Shown here piece after piece: positions 9,692-20,391 of a DNA stretch of 64,000 bases (the stretch's first letter is position 1; the number at the start of each line of letters is the position of its first letter). A program made the translations under genes and the position numbers. Below the pieces are notes generated by a model. It saw nothing but the letters and a program-made list of their open reading frames with translations. It was not told the DNA's origin and ran no database searches. The DNA comes from Prinsepia uniflora (taxonomy: Eukaryota > Streptophyta > Magnoliopsida > Rosales > Rosaceae), in the NCBI GenBank assembly GCA_032719365.1, contig CM064870.1:42812194-42876193 (forward strand). Direction: 5' to 3'.

Positions 9692-12293
9692 TGACAGGAC
9701 CCCTCCCGAAAAGTTCAGGTAATCATGAGGGATCCTGCTCCCGTATGACAGTCAACGCAAAAAAAATGAAATAACACTAAAATACTACACAATAACAATC
9801 AAACCATTTAACTGTCAGACTAGGGATAAATATACAACCGTCTTGATGATAGTATACAGATCATCAGTTTCCCAACATAACGTAAACTTCATAAGTTTAC
9901 CCTAAACGACAACCAGTACACGAAATAGAGTTTTGTGCCTCCACTCCTAACAGGTCCCCACCTCGTGCCACGACCTAGAGGGCAAATAAAAATGTGAGTG
10001 AACAAAAATAACCTTAGAAATCATCTTTTGGAAAAATGTACATTTATACCCTCCATTTTAAAAAGCTTTGCATGCATATAAGTCATTACACTTTTTAAAA
10101 GGGAATAATAAACTAGACTCTTGAAAAGTATGCAAATATTAATACGCCAATTCCAGAAGACATGTCCATATAGAACCTTTTAAATCTCAAATAAAACTGA
10201 ACACAGTTTATGATCTCGAAAAACTTGTAAGACAACCATAAAGCAAACAAACATCAGTAGTCATCTCGGCCATCAAGTAAACCATCACAATATTCAACAA
10301 ATAGTTAGCATAGAGATCACCCACACCACAAAAATCAAGCACACTCAATCACCATCGGTGCACAAAATCAATCTTCAAAACCACTGCGCTACTAGCAGGC
10401 AAACCAATTGGGAAAGGAGCCCTACTCGACGGCCAAGTAGGGATCCGACTCAAGAAAGGAGCCCAGTTCGATGTTTGAGTCATGTCAGTCTCAGGAAAGG
10501 AGCACAGCTTAACGTCTGAGTCATGTCAGTCTCAGGAAAGGAGCCTTTCTCGGCGTCTAAGACTAACCAACTAGTAGGCATAACCACATACAAACAATTC
10601 AAGTATAATCATAGTCATCATCACTTTTCACATCACCAAATACCAAGAAGCCACATACTTGTACCTTGTATCAATATCACAAACCAATCCACAATTTAAA
10701 CAGAATTCGAAAATAGAATCTCAAGAAAGGCCTCGTAAAAGGAGCAAATAACCATTTTGTAAAACCGTCTCAAAATCATGTGAAAATCACCAAAGATCCA
10801 ACCTCATAACATCTCATGTCATAAACCATATTCAATCCAAAACCATATTCGAAACGAAAGTTGAAAAATGTAATTTACGAAAAATCTTGTAAAACGTGCA
10901 ATTGAATAATAATAATTAAATATAAAATTACCGAAAATCATATAAAAATTCCAATCGACCACATTTCACCAAAAACACATAGGAAAATATTTAAAACACA
11001 TAAATATGCAAGGATAATATTTTAATAAAATAAAACGTCCACCCACAGTCCTTTTTCCGTACTTTAATCCTAATTCACGTGTTCCTCGTCCGCTTCGAGG
11101 ATTAAATTTGCTGTCAAAAATATAATTCCAAGTTATTAATGTCCCAAGAATCTTTAAGTAACCTCCTTATGCAATTCGTATTTTCCAAGACTTAATAATA
11201 ACTTTTAAAACATTAATTAGACGTTTTGAACACCCAAAATTACCCCCAAAACAGTGTCTGATTTCCTCGAAACATGTACCAAAATGTTCGTAACATCGAA
11301 AGGGTAAAAAAACATGTTGGTCGTACACCCCAAATTTGCTGGGATGTGTCCCCACGTGACGCCAGAAGCGGCTACGCGTGAAGCCAGCGCGCTAGCATTG
11401 TTTATCGTCTCCCTCGCTTGATTCCACTGGTTTTTGGGTCGCCCGACCCGACGACCCGACCCAGTTCTAACTCACACCACACATAACCTTTTTGACTCTT
11501 TTTTTCATCCAATCTACTCTAAATCAATTCAGAAAGGGATATGTACACTCAAAACCAGGGAATCTTACCCACAAAACTCGTTCAAGTTCTTTCTTTCTCA
11601 ACCGTCCACCACCTTTGCTGTTTGGGCAATCCCAACGTCCAAACTCATGATTGAGAAGCTTATTAGGATCACAAAACATCAGGGATGACAACTCTGCACT
11701 TGTTTCCCAAGTTTCCCGTAAAAAACTAGGTCGAGCAATTCAATCCCGTAAATGCTCCATCTCGGGTTTAATCCTGAGCCTTTGGGTCTGAGCCTTCCAG
11801 GCCTCCCCTCTTCTCACTTGTTTTCTTCCTTTCTTCCTCCCTTTTTTATCTGAGTTTTCACTCCTTCCCCCTCTAAACTCTCTGTTCAGTTTTTTTCTCC
11901 CAAAATTAAGCAACACACACAACCTTAAAATAACACCTCCTACACAATTAAGAAGCCCAAGTCAGTTGCATAAATAAGTGGCGCTTGTCACAATCTCAAA
12001 CCAATCATAAGAAAATATCTTAAGGAAATTACTAAACTACCTTTTTCTAAATTACCAAAATGCCCCTACGTAAGTTAAACCCATAACGAAACCGTCCGAA
12101 CTCTGTTTTTCGGTATGCCCCCTTTCAAAGTACCCAGAAGGCCAAGCCCTTTATAATGGCGTTCAAGGAAAATACAAAAGGAATCCCGGTCAGAAAGTCA
12201 ACACTTTGGCTTTTGGTAAAAAAAAGTCACCTATTTGACTATTTAAGGGTAAAATGTTCATTTCCACCCTTGTTGAAAATCCGGGCCGTTACA
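9692..12293 (-). mobile_element. G1 3' LTR, 2602 bp
   Basis: On the minus strand it starts TGTAACGGCCCGGATTTTC at 12293, directly after a purine-rich tract, and ends GGGGTCCTGTCA at 9692. It contains a block of four repeats of a 'ggagcccagctcgacgtctg'-like motif (10414-10565), a TGCATGCA-type motif near 10071, the 'gtgtctgatttcctcgaaac' block near 11255 shared with G2, and W-box-like motifs near 12195. No ORF is of note. Confidence 0.85.
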
Positions 12294-13256
12294 ACCTACC
12301 ATTCTTAATAAAAATTCCATCCTCAAAATTTAAACAAGTAAATCACAACTAAAAGCAAATATGTACCTGGCACCAGGCTTGGTGTTACATGAGCCTCCTA
12401 GCATGTAACAAAAAACACGCGAGCTTATGACCGTGATGACTGGCCATATCCCCTCTATTTATCTCTAGCCCCACTAGTCGAGGTTTGACTTCTTCCTGAC
12501 ATTCCCGGAGTCTGACTATAAGCTGGCCTAACTTGTCACGTCGTACCACCACCTGGAGAATTCGAGGAATATCTACTGATGTGTCCAGGCTCCCTATAAC
12601 CAAAACAGTGAATTGCAGAGGATCTACCTTCTGGTCTACCTAATGATTGTGTTGAAGCTTTCCTAGATTATGTAGGGGTCTGTGCCATTGACCTCAAACT
12701 CTGGGTACTATCAAATTCACTATCTTTACTACTTGGAACTGCGTCACCACTACCAAACGACCTAGTACTAACATTATCTCCTCTTAGAACTTTCTAACTC
12801 GAAGTACCCATATATGGATTCTCACCCATTTGACTAGAGCTTGCTTCTTACTGTTGCATTGCCAAACTTGCCTTTATTCGAATCGCGGCATCCGATAACT
12901 CGCTCAATATGGAAAAAGTGCCAACTGTTCTGATAGCCCAAAGTTCACCTCGTAAACCTAACTCAAATCGTCGGCACTTGTCTGTCTCAGTTGCCACAAG
13001 TGCCGGAGCATACCGGGATAAACTCAAAAACATTTGCTCGTATTGAGCCACTATCATACCTCCTTGTTCCAATCGTAAGAATTATACTTCTTTACAATCA
13101 CGATAAGATCGAGGGAAAAATTGATGCAAAAACCTGTCTTTAAAAGCTTCCCAAGTCACCTCCTGGACATCCTAGCCCATCATCAATAGGCCCTTCCACC
13201 AGTCGTACGCATAATTACTCAACTGAAAGAGTAGTTATCAACACTCAATCCTCCGG
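12294..13256 (-). pseudogene. Gag pseudogene of G1
   Basis: The minus strand reads 'DWWKGLL', 'TWEAFKDRFLHQFFPRSYRD' (13090-13200), 'LEQGGMIVAQYEQMFLSL', then 'ALVATETDKCRRFELGLR' (12848-13072). This is the Ty3 Gag core (W..F...F.P.......F..L.QG.M.V..Y...F..L.....P). A zinc-knuckle remnant 'CFGYREPGHISRYS' (about 12560-12605) has lost two of its four metal ligands (C to Y and C to S). The sequence then runs to the PPT at 12294 without any protease or pol motif. Its 5' end continues beyond the Cassandra insertion at 14442. Several stops show it is dead. Confidence 0.75.
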
Positions 13257-13332
13257 TGTCACGATCTGATCCCCTAGCACGATATTTTCAGCTTTGAGTC
13301 CAACCCTCGCGGTTTTGTTTTTGAGAACATAC

Positions 13333-13500
13333 ACGTAACTTCCCAGTCGGTCACCCATCTTAGGATTGCTTCAACTCAATCTCGCTTAACTTTGGGCTTA
13401 ACCCTCACAGCTTTGTTTCTGGGAACATACACGTAACTTCCTAGTGGGTCACCCATCTTGGGATTGCTCTAGCCCAATCTCGCTTAACTTTGGAGTTCCC
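13333..13500 (-). other. 5S rRNA-like region of Cassandra LTR, duplicated
   Basis: The minus strand reads AACTCCAAAGTTAAGCGAG, then TTGGGCTAGAG, then AAGATGGGTGACCCACTAGG, matching the 5S box A, intermediate element and box C (RNA polymerase III internal promoter). A second, more diverged copy lies 98 bp away (13333-13395), so the box A/C part is tandemly duplicated. The 5' LTR has only one copy (about 14185-14260). It is not a functional 5S gene. Confidence 0.85.
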
Positions 13501-13755
13501 AAGGAATCCAAAGCCAGTGAGCTCCCAAAAGGCCTCGTGCTAGGAAGATACGTGCCCAAACATATAAGGCACTTCACATTTCCCTCCCCGAGCGATGTGG
13601 GATTGCTCACTGGTCTGACTTTCCCAAGTTCATGGGTCATGATCACTGTTCTTACTTCCCAAGCCCACGGGTCTTACTTCCCAAGCTAACGGGTCTTACA
13701 ATCCACCCATCTTAGGGCCCAGCGTACTCACTAGTACATTTCTAGTTGGGGTCTA

Positions 13756-13767
13756 GCTCTGATACCA
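13756..13767 (-). other. Primer binding site of Cassandra
   Basis: The minus strand reads TGGTATCAGAGC, complementary to the 3' end of initiator tRNA-Met, 3 bases inside the 5' LTR end at 13771. Confidence 0.9.
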
Positions 13768-13802
13768 TTCTGTCACGACCCAACCCCTAACATGATATTG
13801 TC

Positions 13803-14146
13803 TAACACGATCCTACCCAAATACACAAGAATAGTGCTTTTGGGCCCTACTCCCGTTTGATAGAAACCTTGTTAGACAAGGGATACACACAAATCTCGCT
13901 GGTTCATGCCTTCACCTCTTGAGCCTCCGTTTTCCAAAATCATGTATGCATGCGAAAACCACTTCATTTTGATCAAAACAAAACACAATGTATTATTCTC
14001 GAAATACGTGAAAACATCCGTACATCACAAACCAACCCAACTATGAAATCGACCAAAATAAGTCAACTCTTTGACTTAGGGGAAAAATCATCATTTTCTC
14101 CATAAATTTTCCAATTTCACCCTAGTTCAAAATCCGAGTCATTACA
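13803..14146 (-). mobile_element. Mini solo LTR (344 bp) inside Cassandra LTR
   Basis: It is flanked by the perfect 5-bp duplication TTGTC (13798-13802 and 14147-14151). The minus strand starts TGTAATGACTCGGATTTTG and ends GGATCGTGTTA. The two ends match those of the 2-3 kb LTRs here (5' module with W-box-like motifs; a 'gacaagggatac', GCATGCA and 'ctactcccgtttgatag' tail), but the roughly 2 kb middle is absent. It is either an internally deleted LTR or a short-LTR derivative. Confidence 0.85.
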
Positions 14147-14479
14147 TTGTCCACTTTGGGCCCAACTCACACAATTTTTTTTTGGATTCTCACACGCAAA
14201 TTCCTAGTAGGTCACCTATCCTCGGATTTCTCCAAATCAATCTCGCTTAACTTTGGAGTTCTCAAGGAATCCAAAACTAGTGAGCTCCCAAAGGGCCTCC
14301 TGCTAGGAAGATACGTGCCCACACATATAAGGTACTTCACCTTTCCCTCCCCGACCAATGTGGGATTGCTCACTGGTCTTGCTTTCCCAAGCTCACAGGT
14401 CTTACTCATCGGTCTTGCTTCCCATGCTCACGAGTCTTACATTTGGCGGGCAACGCATCACTCAAACAAGGTAGATTTC

Positions 14480-16520
14480 CTCGATCGAACTCCATATTCC
14501 TTTTCATCTCGATTTTAGGGTACTAAATGTGTGCTTGCATGTTGATTTTCAGTGTGGATTAACGGTGGAGGTCACCTTTGAAACACTCAAACCCACAACC
14601 TTCACGGTGAACCCTAGTACAAATTAGGTAACCACCCAACTCCTAAGTTTGACCATTGATCTCCTTACGGAAAGGTCCTCACTCTACTATATTTGTACAT
14701 CGAATTCGAGTAGGGCACGGTAAAGCTGACAACGGCCGAAGTTACATGGTCAACCTTCCCAGCGTCGTTTTGACCGGAGTGGGTATACTCTGAAACTAAA
14801 ACCTAGATATTTGTTATCCTCGTTATGAGTAGATGTGAATTGACCCTTTTCATGTTAGAATCAGAGAATTTTGGACCTCGCCGGATTATGGAATTTTCTA
14901 GGAAAAATTCAAGATTTCGGCCACCATGGACGACAACATTGGAGGCAGTTTGATCACCATCTCCGATGAAGCTCCGATGATGGTGGTTAATGATCTACCA
15001 CCGTTAGTCAACTAATGGCGTTAATATGGAATATTCCATGAAATATTCTGGGAATATTCCCCATTATGTGAGGCGCACGTGTGGCACGTGCGAACACTAT
15101 TGCCAACATGCACAGAGCGTGTGACACGCACGTGCATGCATGTGGGCCTACATGGGTGTGTGTGGCAGGCACATGAGAGCCCTTCTGGTGCATGGTGATG
15201 CGTGAGGCACTTTTCCAACGCCCCATCGGCGTGTGGCGACACGTGGAGCCATTTTCTAACCAACGACGAACAGTGGGCATAGCTTTAGGGAATTTTAAAT
15301 TGTTTTTAATACTTTCTAGCCCATTTATAATGTTCTAAGTGTTGTTCTGGGCCACCCTAGCGGGGGTTCCTTAGGGTCATGAGTTAGAAATGTTTCGTAA
15401 CCTTACACTCAACCTTGGTAAAGTTATTTGGACTTAGAGCTTGCGCTAGCTTGTTACGTCGAGTGATTTCGACTCCCTGACTAGTATGTGAGTGGTCTTC
15501 TTTCCCTTAACGTGATTTACTATGGTATTTACTCGCATGTTTTACACTTTTTATATTTATAGTATATATTGTGCTTGCTTGATTGCCTAATTTAGATTAA
15601 TTATTGAAAATGATTAGTATAATTACCTTAAGGTGTGTGCTCAAATGTTCTAGTACGTGCTATAATTTGATGGTTTATATGTGGTATGTTTTTAGTTGTG
15701 TTTTTTGTAGCATGTGCATACGAGTTCCTAGGGCATTACTGAGATTGAGATGTTAGAACCCACTCTAGGAGTTGCTGGTATCTATTACCTGTATCTAGGC
15801 CACATAACAGCTCCATGTGATTTTTCACCTACGCTGCTCGCAATACTAGTTAATAGCGCCAACTTGTTTCCCTAGCTTTATGGAACATGTGGTGACGGTG
15901 CTATACACCCAGCTTTCAAGTGGTCGTGGTACTTGACCAAAGATACTAAGTATTTGTCATGATAGTATGACTATAACAACTCAAGAGAAAGAGCTTAGTG
16001 GGTTAACATATGATATGCATTTTCTAGATTGATACATTTGATCATTATTATTTTATTATTAATATTTCTCATACTACATGCAAGTTTGAAACATACTGTT
16101 TGAGTTTTCTAAAATTGAGGGGTAAAACACATTTTAAAACTTGCGGTTTTTCACTAAGTAAGTTATTGGGTCCACTCACCCGTTGTTTTTAACCCCTCAG
16201 GTATCATTGGTGTTTTATGTGTTTCGAGGAGACTTGAATAGCTGCTATAACATTCGCTTTTGAGTTTGAAGTGACACGGTGGAAATCGGGTATTCCATGT
16301 AGTTAAGTAATGGTATGATCATCAATAGTGTCTATGCTCTATACTTCCACTGTCGCTGTGAAATGTAATTGTTTTTCATTGGTTATATTTTACTCGGCTC
16401 ACTAAAACACATCATGTTATTTGATTAGCTTTGGTGATGTGGACATCATCGTCCAGATTTTGGCTAACATGCCTCGATCATAGTGCCCTAAGTGGAAAAA
16501 TTTCGGGTCGCGTTGTGTCA
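14480..16520 (+). mobile_element. R 5' LTR, second piece
   Basis: It resumes R LTR sequence corresponding to 40896 onwards ('aactccatattccttttcat', then 'ctaaatgtgtgcttgcatgt'). It ends TTGTGTCA at 16520, directly before the PBS. A stretch equivalent to about 40750-40895 is missing at the junction with G1. It includes the GTCCACTCACC block (16170) that all LTRs here carry near their last 300-400 bp. Confidence 0.8.
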
Positions 16521-16523
16521 TTT

Positions 16524-16533
16524 TGGTATCAGA
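16524..16533 (+). other. Primer binding site of R
   Basis: TGGTATCAGA, 3 bases after the LTR end, complementary to the 3' end of initiator tRNA-Met. It fixes the LTR boundary and orientation. Confidence 0.8.
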
Positions 16534-17131
16534 TCATTATCGGACACTTGGTGATCATACAACTCGTTTGCCCGATGCCAAATCCATTCCTCGAATTGTT
16601 AGATGCATCACCTGACATTAGTTTTATTTAGTTTACGGCTTGATCATGAGTTTTCCACAAGTAGAATTGAAGTTCGTCTTAAGTTATGCCATCTTTAGTT
16701 GTGAAGTGGTTGGACCTTCTTTCCATCTAATTTTGTGTTCGGGTGGTGCTTGTGGGTTTAGGACCCTATCATCATTTTGTTGATTCCATTACTTAAACCT
16801 CACTTATACACATTTTTGAAGCAATTCAAATCACATGGTCATTATGCTTGTTGCTTATTTGATGCATTTTTGCTTTAGTGCCATTTTAAATATGGTATTT
16901 TCCTTACTAGGAATTTAAAATGAATTTACGGCTTCTCTGCACATGTCTTCACTTTACTATTGAGTTTCTTACGACTTTTATGTGTCATTGTGAATTTTCT
17001 TACTTGCATTGATAAAATCTTTTTGCACCGAACTAACTTGAGTGGTGTCAAAATTGTAGCACGTATTATGACGTGATACATTTTGATGCAAATTACATTT
17101 ACTTCACTTAATATGTTTGTTAAATCTTATA
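16534..17131 (+). other. R internal region, 5' part, no recognisable gene
   Basis: AT-rich sequence downstream of the PBS where leader and gag are expected. Only short ORFs exist and no Gag motif was recognised. It ends at the MULE insertion. Confidence 0.5.
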
Positions 17132-17462
17132 GGCTTATTAGGCTAAATGCACTAGGAACAGGAAAAACAATTTCAAAATGCACAAAAACTTGCCTCTGGT
17201 TACTACAGGAACAGGTACATCGTCAAGACGTTACACCATCTATTAGTTAAAGTTATTAACTCCGTTAATTTTGATGACGTGGTAGTAATATTACAAAATT
17301 AATAAGGGTAATTTAGACATTTACTTTATTTTATTATATTTTCTATTTAAACTCTTCATAAAAAATTAAAACAAATTTTAAAATCTCCCTTCTCTCTCCC
17401 CACACCCATCTTCACGGTCCCCTTCTTTGTAACTTCCTTCCCATGGCTACCACTGCCACCGC
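17132..17462 (+). repeat. Left terminal inverted repeat of MULE
   Basis: It pairs with 18518-18848 in inverse orientation. Shared blocks include 'tagacatttactttatttta', 'ttaaaatctcccttctctct' and 'cacccatcttcac.gtcccc'. It contains a start codon at 17443. Confidence 0.85.
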
Positions 17463-17868
17463 CACCACCACCACCAAGCCCTCCCCTTTCTCTTCCTCCG
17501 TCACCCTCCCCATTAACTCGACTGTACCCACAAACATCATCTCGATGTTGGTTGCATCGACCCTAGAGGCCGCCTTTAATCACGACCAAATCATGGACCT
17601 GATCGTGAACATTGAGGGAATTAAGGGTTTTACTTCGCTGTTGAATTGTTAGGCCCCAGCAGCTGCTCCGCCACCTATGTTCTTGGCGCTTTCCAAGTAT
17701 GGATACAGGTTAGGACCCACACATGGGTTTGATGAAGTGGGCAATTTTGGGTACGGTGTGGATTCCAGCTCAATCTCACCATGGAGTCTCGATCGCTACT
17801 ATAGATTCTTGATCTCGTTGTCATCATCCTCTCTGCAACAACTCCCTCCTCTTCCTCGCAGCCCTTAG
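17443..17868 (+). pseudogene. Captured gene-like ORF with one in-frame stop
   Basis: From the ATG in the left TIR the frame runs 69 codons, hits TAG at 17650-17652 and continues in the same frame for 71 more codons to a TAG at 17866. The product would be a low-complexity Ala/Thr start (MATTATATTTTKPSPFSSS), then 'LEAAFNHDQIMDLIVNIEG', and after the stop 'APAAAPPPMFLALSKYGYRL'. I do not recognise the family. The single stop in an otherwise open 140-codon frame suggests a recently broken captured exon or chance. No transposase similarity. Confidence 0.4.
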
Positions 17869-18382
17869 TGAGATGATGACGCATTGAGGGGGAAAATTAG
17901 TCGGGGAGATGGTATAATTGTATTCTTCGTGCCTTAACTCGGCCCACCATAAGATCTTAAGCTTAGTAGCTAATAAGCATAAACCCTAATGACAAGCAAA
18001 GCTGTTGACTCGTCTAATTATTACCTGCTCTATGGGCATTCCACGACGGCGCACGTGTCCGCAATTTCACAACACACCACCAAATCCTTCTGGTTTTCGG
18101 TGGCCTCATACGACCTCTAGCGCGTAAAGGTTGTACCAAGCAGACCCATATACACTATCAGATCCAGCATCACTCTCGAACCCATATCCCACCCGGATAC
18201 ATCGTGTCCTCCATTCCACGTCGCCTGCACCACCTATTTCCCAAGCGACAAAAAAAAAATAAAAATCCCAATTTAAGTAGTTATGTTTCTCTGCTCATTA
18301 AGTAAGGAAATCATTCAAATGTCTTATCCGCAATTTGTGTTAGAGTAAAGTTAAAAACAACAAATCAGATGATGTTTGTGGG

Positions 18383-18529
18383 TTAGAAGGCGAAGATAGA
18401 GCAATTTGCGGCGGTGGTTTGGAAATTGTGAAACCAGAGAGTTTGAGATTTGCCATGGTTTAGGGGTGTCACGGCGGTTTCCATGGTTTGCTTCAACCTT
18501 ATTTTGGGCGATGTCGCGGCGGCAACCAT
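18383..18529 (-). CDS. Short inward ORF from right TIR, hypothetical
   Basis: Starts at the ATG in the right TIR and encodes 48 residues (MVAAATSPKIRLKQTMETAV...). The first residues resemble the left ORF start only because both lie in the inverted repeat. No known family. It may be untranslated; listed because the TIRs of such elements can supply promoters and start codons to captured sequence. Confidence 0.2.
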   Translation of the reverse strand: MVAAATSPKIRLKQTMETAVTPLNHGKSQTLWFHNFQTTAANCSIFAF

Positions 18530-18848
18530 AGGAAGGAGGTTGTAGAGAAGGGGACAGTGAAGATGGGTATGGGGAGAGAAAAGGGAGATTTTAAAATTTG
18601 TTTTAATTTTTTATGAAGAGTTTAAATAGAAAATATAATAAAATAAAGTAAATGTCTAAATTACTCTTATTAATTTTTTAATATTATTTCCACATCATGA
18701 AAATTAACGGTATTAATAACTTTAACTAATGGATGGTGCAATGGTCTTGACGATGAACCTGTTCCTACAACAACCTAAGGCAAATTTCTATTCCTGGGGT
18801 ATTTTGAGATTGTTTTTCCTGTTCTTAGTGCATTTAGCCTAATAAGCC
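18518..18848 (-). repeat. Right terminal inverted repeat of MULE
   Basis: Inverse copy of 17132-17462, with scattered substitutions and small gaps. A start codon on the minus strand at 18529 lies at the same place as the left one. Confidence 0.85.
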
Positions 18849-20022
18849 AATCTTCTTTTGCAACTTGGTTTTCTATTATGTCAATCATGTATTTCTATAA
18901 CTGGGAGTCACATCCCCTACTTGTCACTTTTTCCAAAACTATTTTAAACAATGATTTTGGAATCGCTTCTAGTTACTACTTTTGACCTTTGAGGGTATTT
19001 CAATTTTGATAAATTTTATCTCATCATAGATTTAGTAAACGCTTTAAAGTTTCTTAACTTGATATCACGTTTAGGAAATTGTGATTCGTCTCACATACTC
19101 GACTTATTTCCCAAACTTTCCTCACCCTTTTCTGGTGATCTTTGTGTCCCCAAAGTTTAGACCAATATGAGACTTATGCATTCTTCTTATAGAAAATGTT
19201 TTAGAAAAGAGAATTTTGGAATCATTATGTTTAAACTTTTATTTTCAAAACAGATCTTTTCGGCTTGACAACTTTGATTTTTGGGTACACTGGTGGCCAC
19301 ATAACTCTTTCGAAAATGATTTACATGAATTTGAGTTTCTAGTCATGCACCTTTTTGTAAATCTTTCTATAAGAAAATCAACCCTTCTGTTTTCGTAATT
19401 CATCATTAGTGTCCCAAAATCATTTACCTGTTTGTCGAGTAATAAGTTTCTTCACTAAGGGATTGACTCTTTATTCTCTTGTGTTCCAACTATAGTGTTG
19501 GAAGTGACCTTAGCAGTTTCATTGGATCTTTGTTTCGCCCTTATTTCATGGAGTTGTTAACAAGAGTACTTTATGTATTTTCTTAGCCACATTAAATACC
19601 TTATGTTTGATGACTTGAATTAGTTTTCAATGAGTTACGTGGCCATCTACCTGTATTTTTTTTATGATCCTTTTAATCTCTGCAAACTTCCCCTACTAGC
19701 CCTTGATTGCCAACTAGTGCCCTATTTGTCAATCAACGATTTACCCATGCATTTTAGTTTGACCGTTGACCCTGAGCTTGTATTTGAATCACCTTTTTGG
19801 GAACTAGTTTTGACCACCACATGTCATCTGACTTCAGTGAGCCAGCTAATTTTGTGTAAGCCCATAGTATATTCCTAAATCCTACACCTTTTATTGTGTC
19901 GGTGTGTTGACTAGTTAATGCTTTAGATTCTTCTTACATCGTGCAACATTTCTGAGCCTACGAGTTGTAGCAGTTGAAGTTTCACAAGAATCACTAGTAC
20001 GAGGACAACTGGATATTTCCCT
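18849..20022 (+). other. R internal region, middle part, no recognisable gene
   Basis: Follows the MULE and ends at solo LTR P1. The longest plus-strand ORF is 82 codons (19630-19878) and has no motif I can assign. By position it should correspond to gag or protease of R, but decay hides it. Confidence 0.45.
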
Positions 20023-20353
20023 TGTAATGACTCGGACATTCCAAGGAAAAAAATTTGGAAAATTAACCATTTTGCCCTTGAAACTCAAAGTGTTGGCTTT
20101 TTGACCGGGACCTCTTCTAGGTAATTAGAGAAGACCGTTGCGAAGGTCCTGAGATTATGAATTTGTAGGCAAGTGACACGCCAAAAATTGGAGAACATAT
20201 GAGGTTGATTAGGGTAAAAAGCAATCAAGGGCATTTTGGTAATTATGAAACAAAGGGTATTATGGTCATTTCACATTGAGATTTTTGTTATGAAAGTGAT
20301 ACTTGTCCAGATTTCTCTGGACCATTTTCTTTGTTGTACATTGCACTGACTTA

Positions 20354-20391
<38 letters not shown>

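Larger units (their letters stand above)
13257..14441 (-). mobile_element. Cassandra TRIM element (5S-derived LTRs)
   Basis: Minus orientation: 3' LTR 13257-13700 (TGTAAGACCCG...GATCGTGACA), internal domain of only 70 bp (13701-13770), then 5' LTR 13771-14441, which is split by a mini-LTR (13803-14146). Both LTRs carry sequence close to plant 5S rRNA, the hallmark of Cassandra, a terminal-repeat retrotransposon in miniature with no coding capacity. The insertion lies in G1 gag; flanks are TCCGG (left) and TTTGG (right), a target duplication decayed by C-to-T changes. Confidence 0.9.
9692..14479 (-). mobile_element. Gag-only LTR element G1 (TR-GAG type), inserted in R 5' LTR
   Basis: Minus orientation: 3' LTR 9692-12293, then an internal region with only gag (12294-13256 and 14442-14479), interrupted by Cassandra. 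The gag start, PBS and 5' LTR are deleted together with about 140 bp of the R LTR, judging from R's other copy. No protease, RT or integrase lies between the zinc-knuckle region and the 3' LTR. G2 and G3 share this layout, so lack of pol is a family trait. Confidence 0.75.
17132..18848. mobile_element. Pack-MULE-like DNA transposon, 1717 bp
   Basis: It is bounded by terminal inverted repeats of about 330 bp whose outer ends are GGCTTATTAGGCTAAATGCA and its inverse (...GCCTAATAAGCC). The flanking 9-mers AATCTTATA (17123-17131) and AATCTTCTT (18849-18857) match at 7 of 9 positions, the target-duplication size of Mutator-like elements. There is no transposase. The 1.05 kb centre is richer in GC than its flanks and holds gene-like sequence with inward-facing start codons in both TIRs, as in Pack-MULEs that carry host gene pieces. 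Origin of the captured sequence is not recognised. Confidence 0.85.

Noticed and set aside
13431..13500. Possible functional 5S rRNA gene
   Set aside because: Only part of the 5S sequence is present, it is diverged, and it lies within Cassandra LTR ends.
14147..14518. 123-codon plus-strand ORF with a near-twin at 13444-13689
   Set aside because: The twin frames are the two Cassandra LTRs read antisense to the 5S-like sequence. Similarity comes from LTR duplication, not from a protein family.
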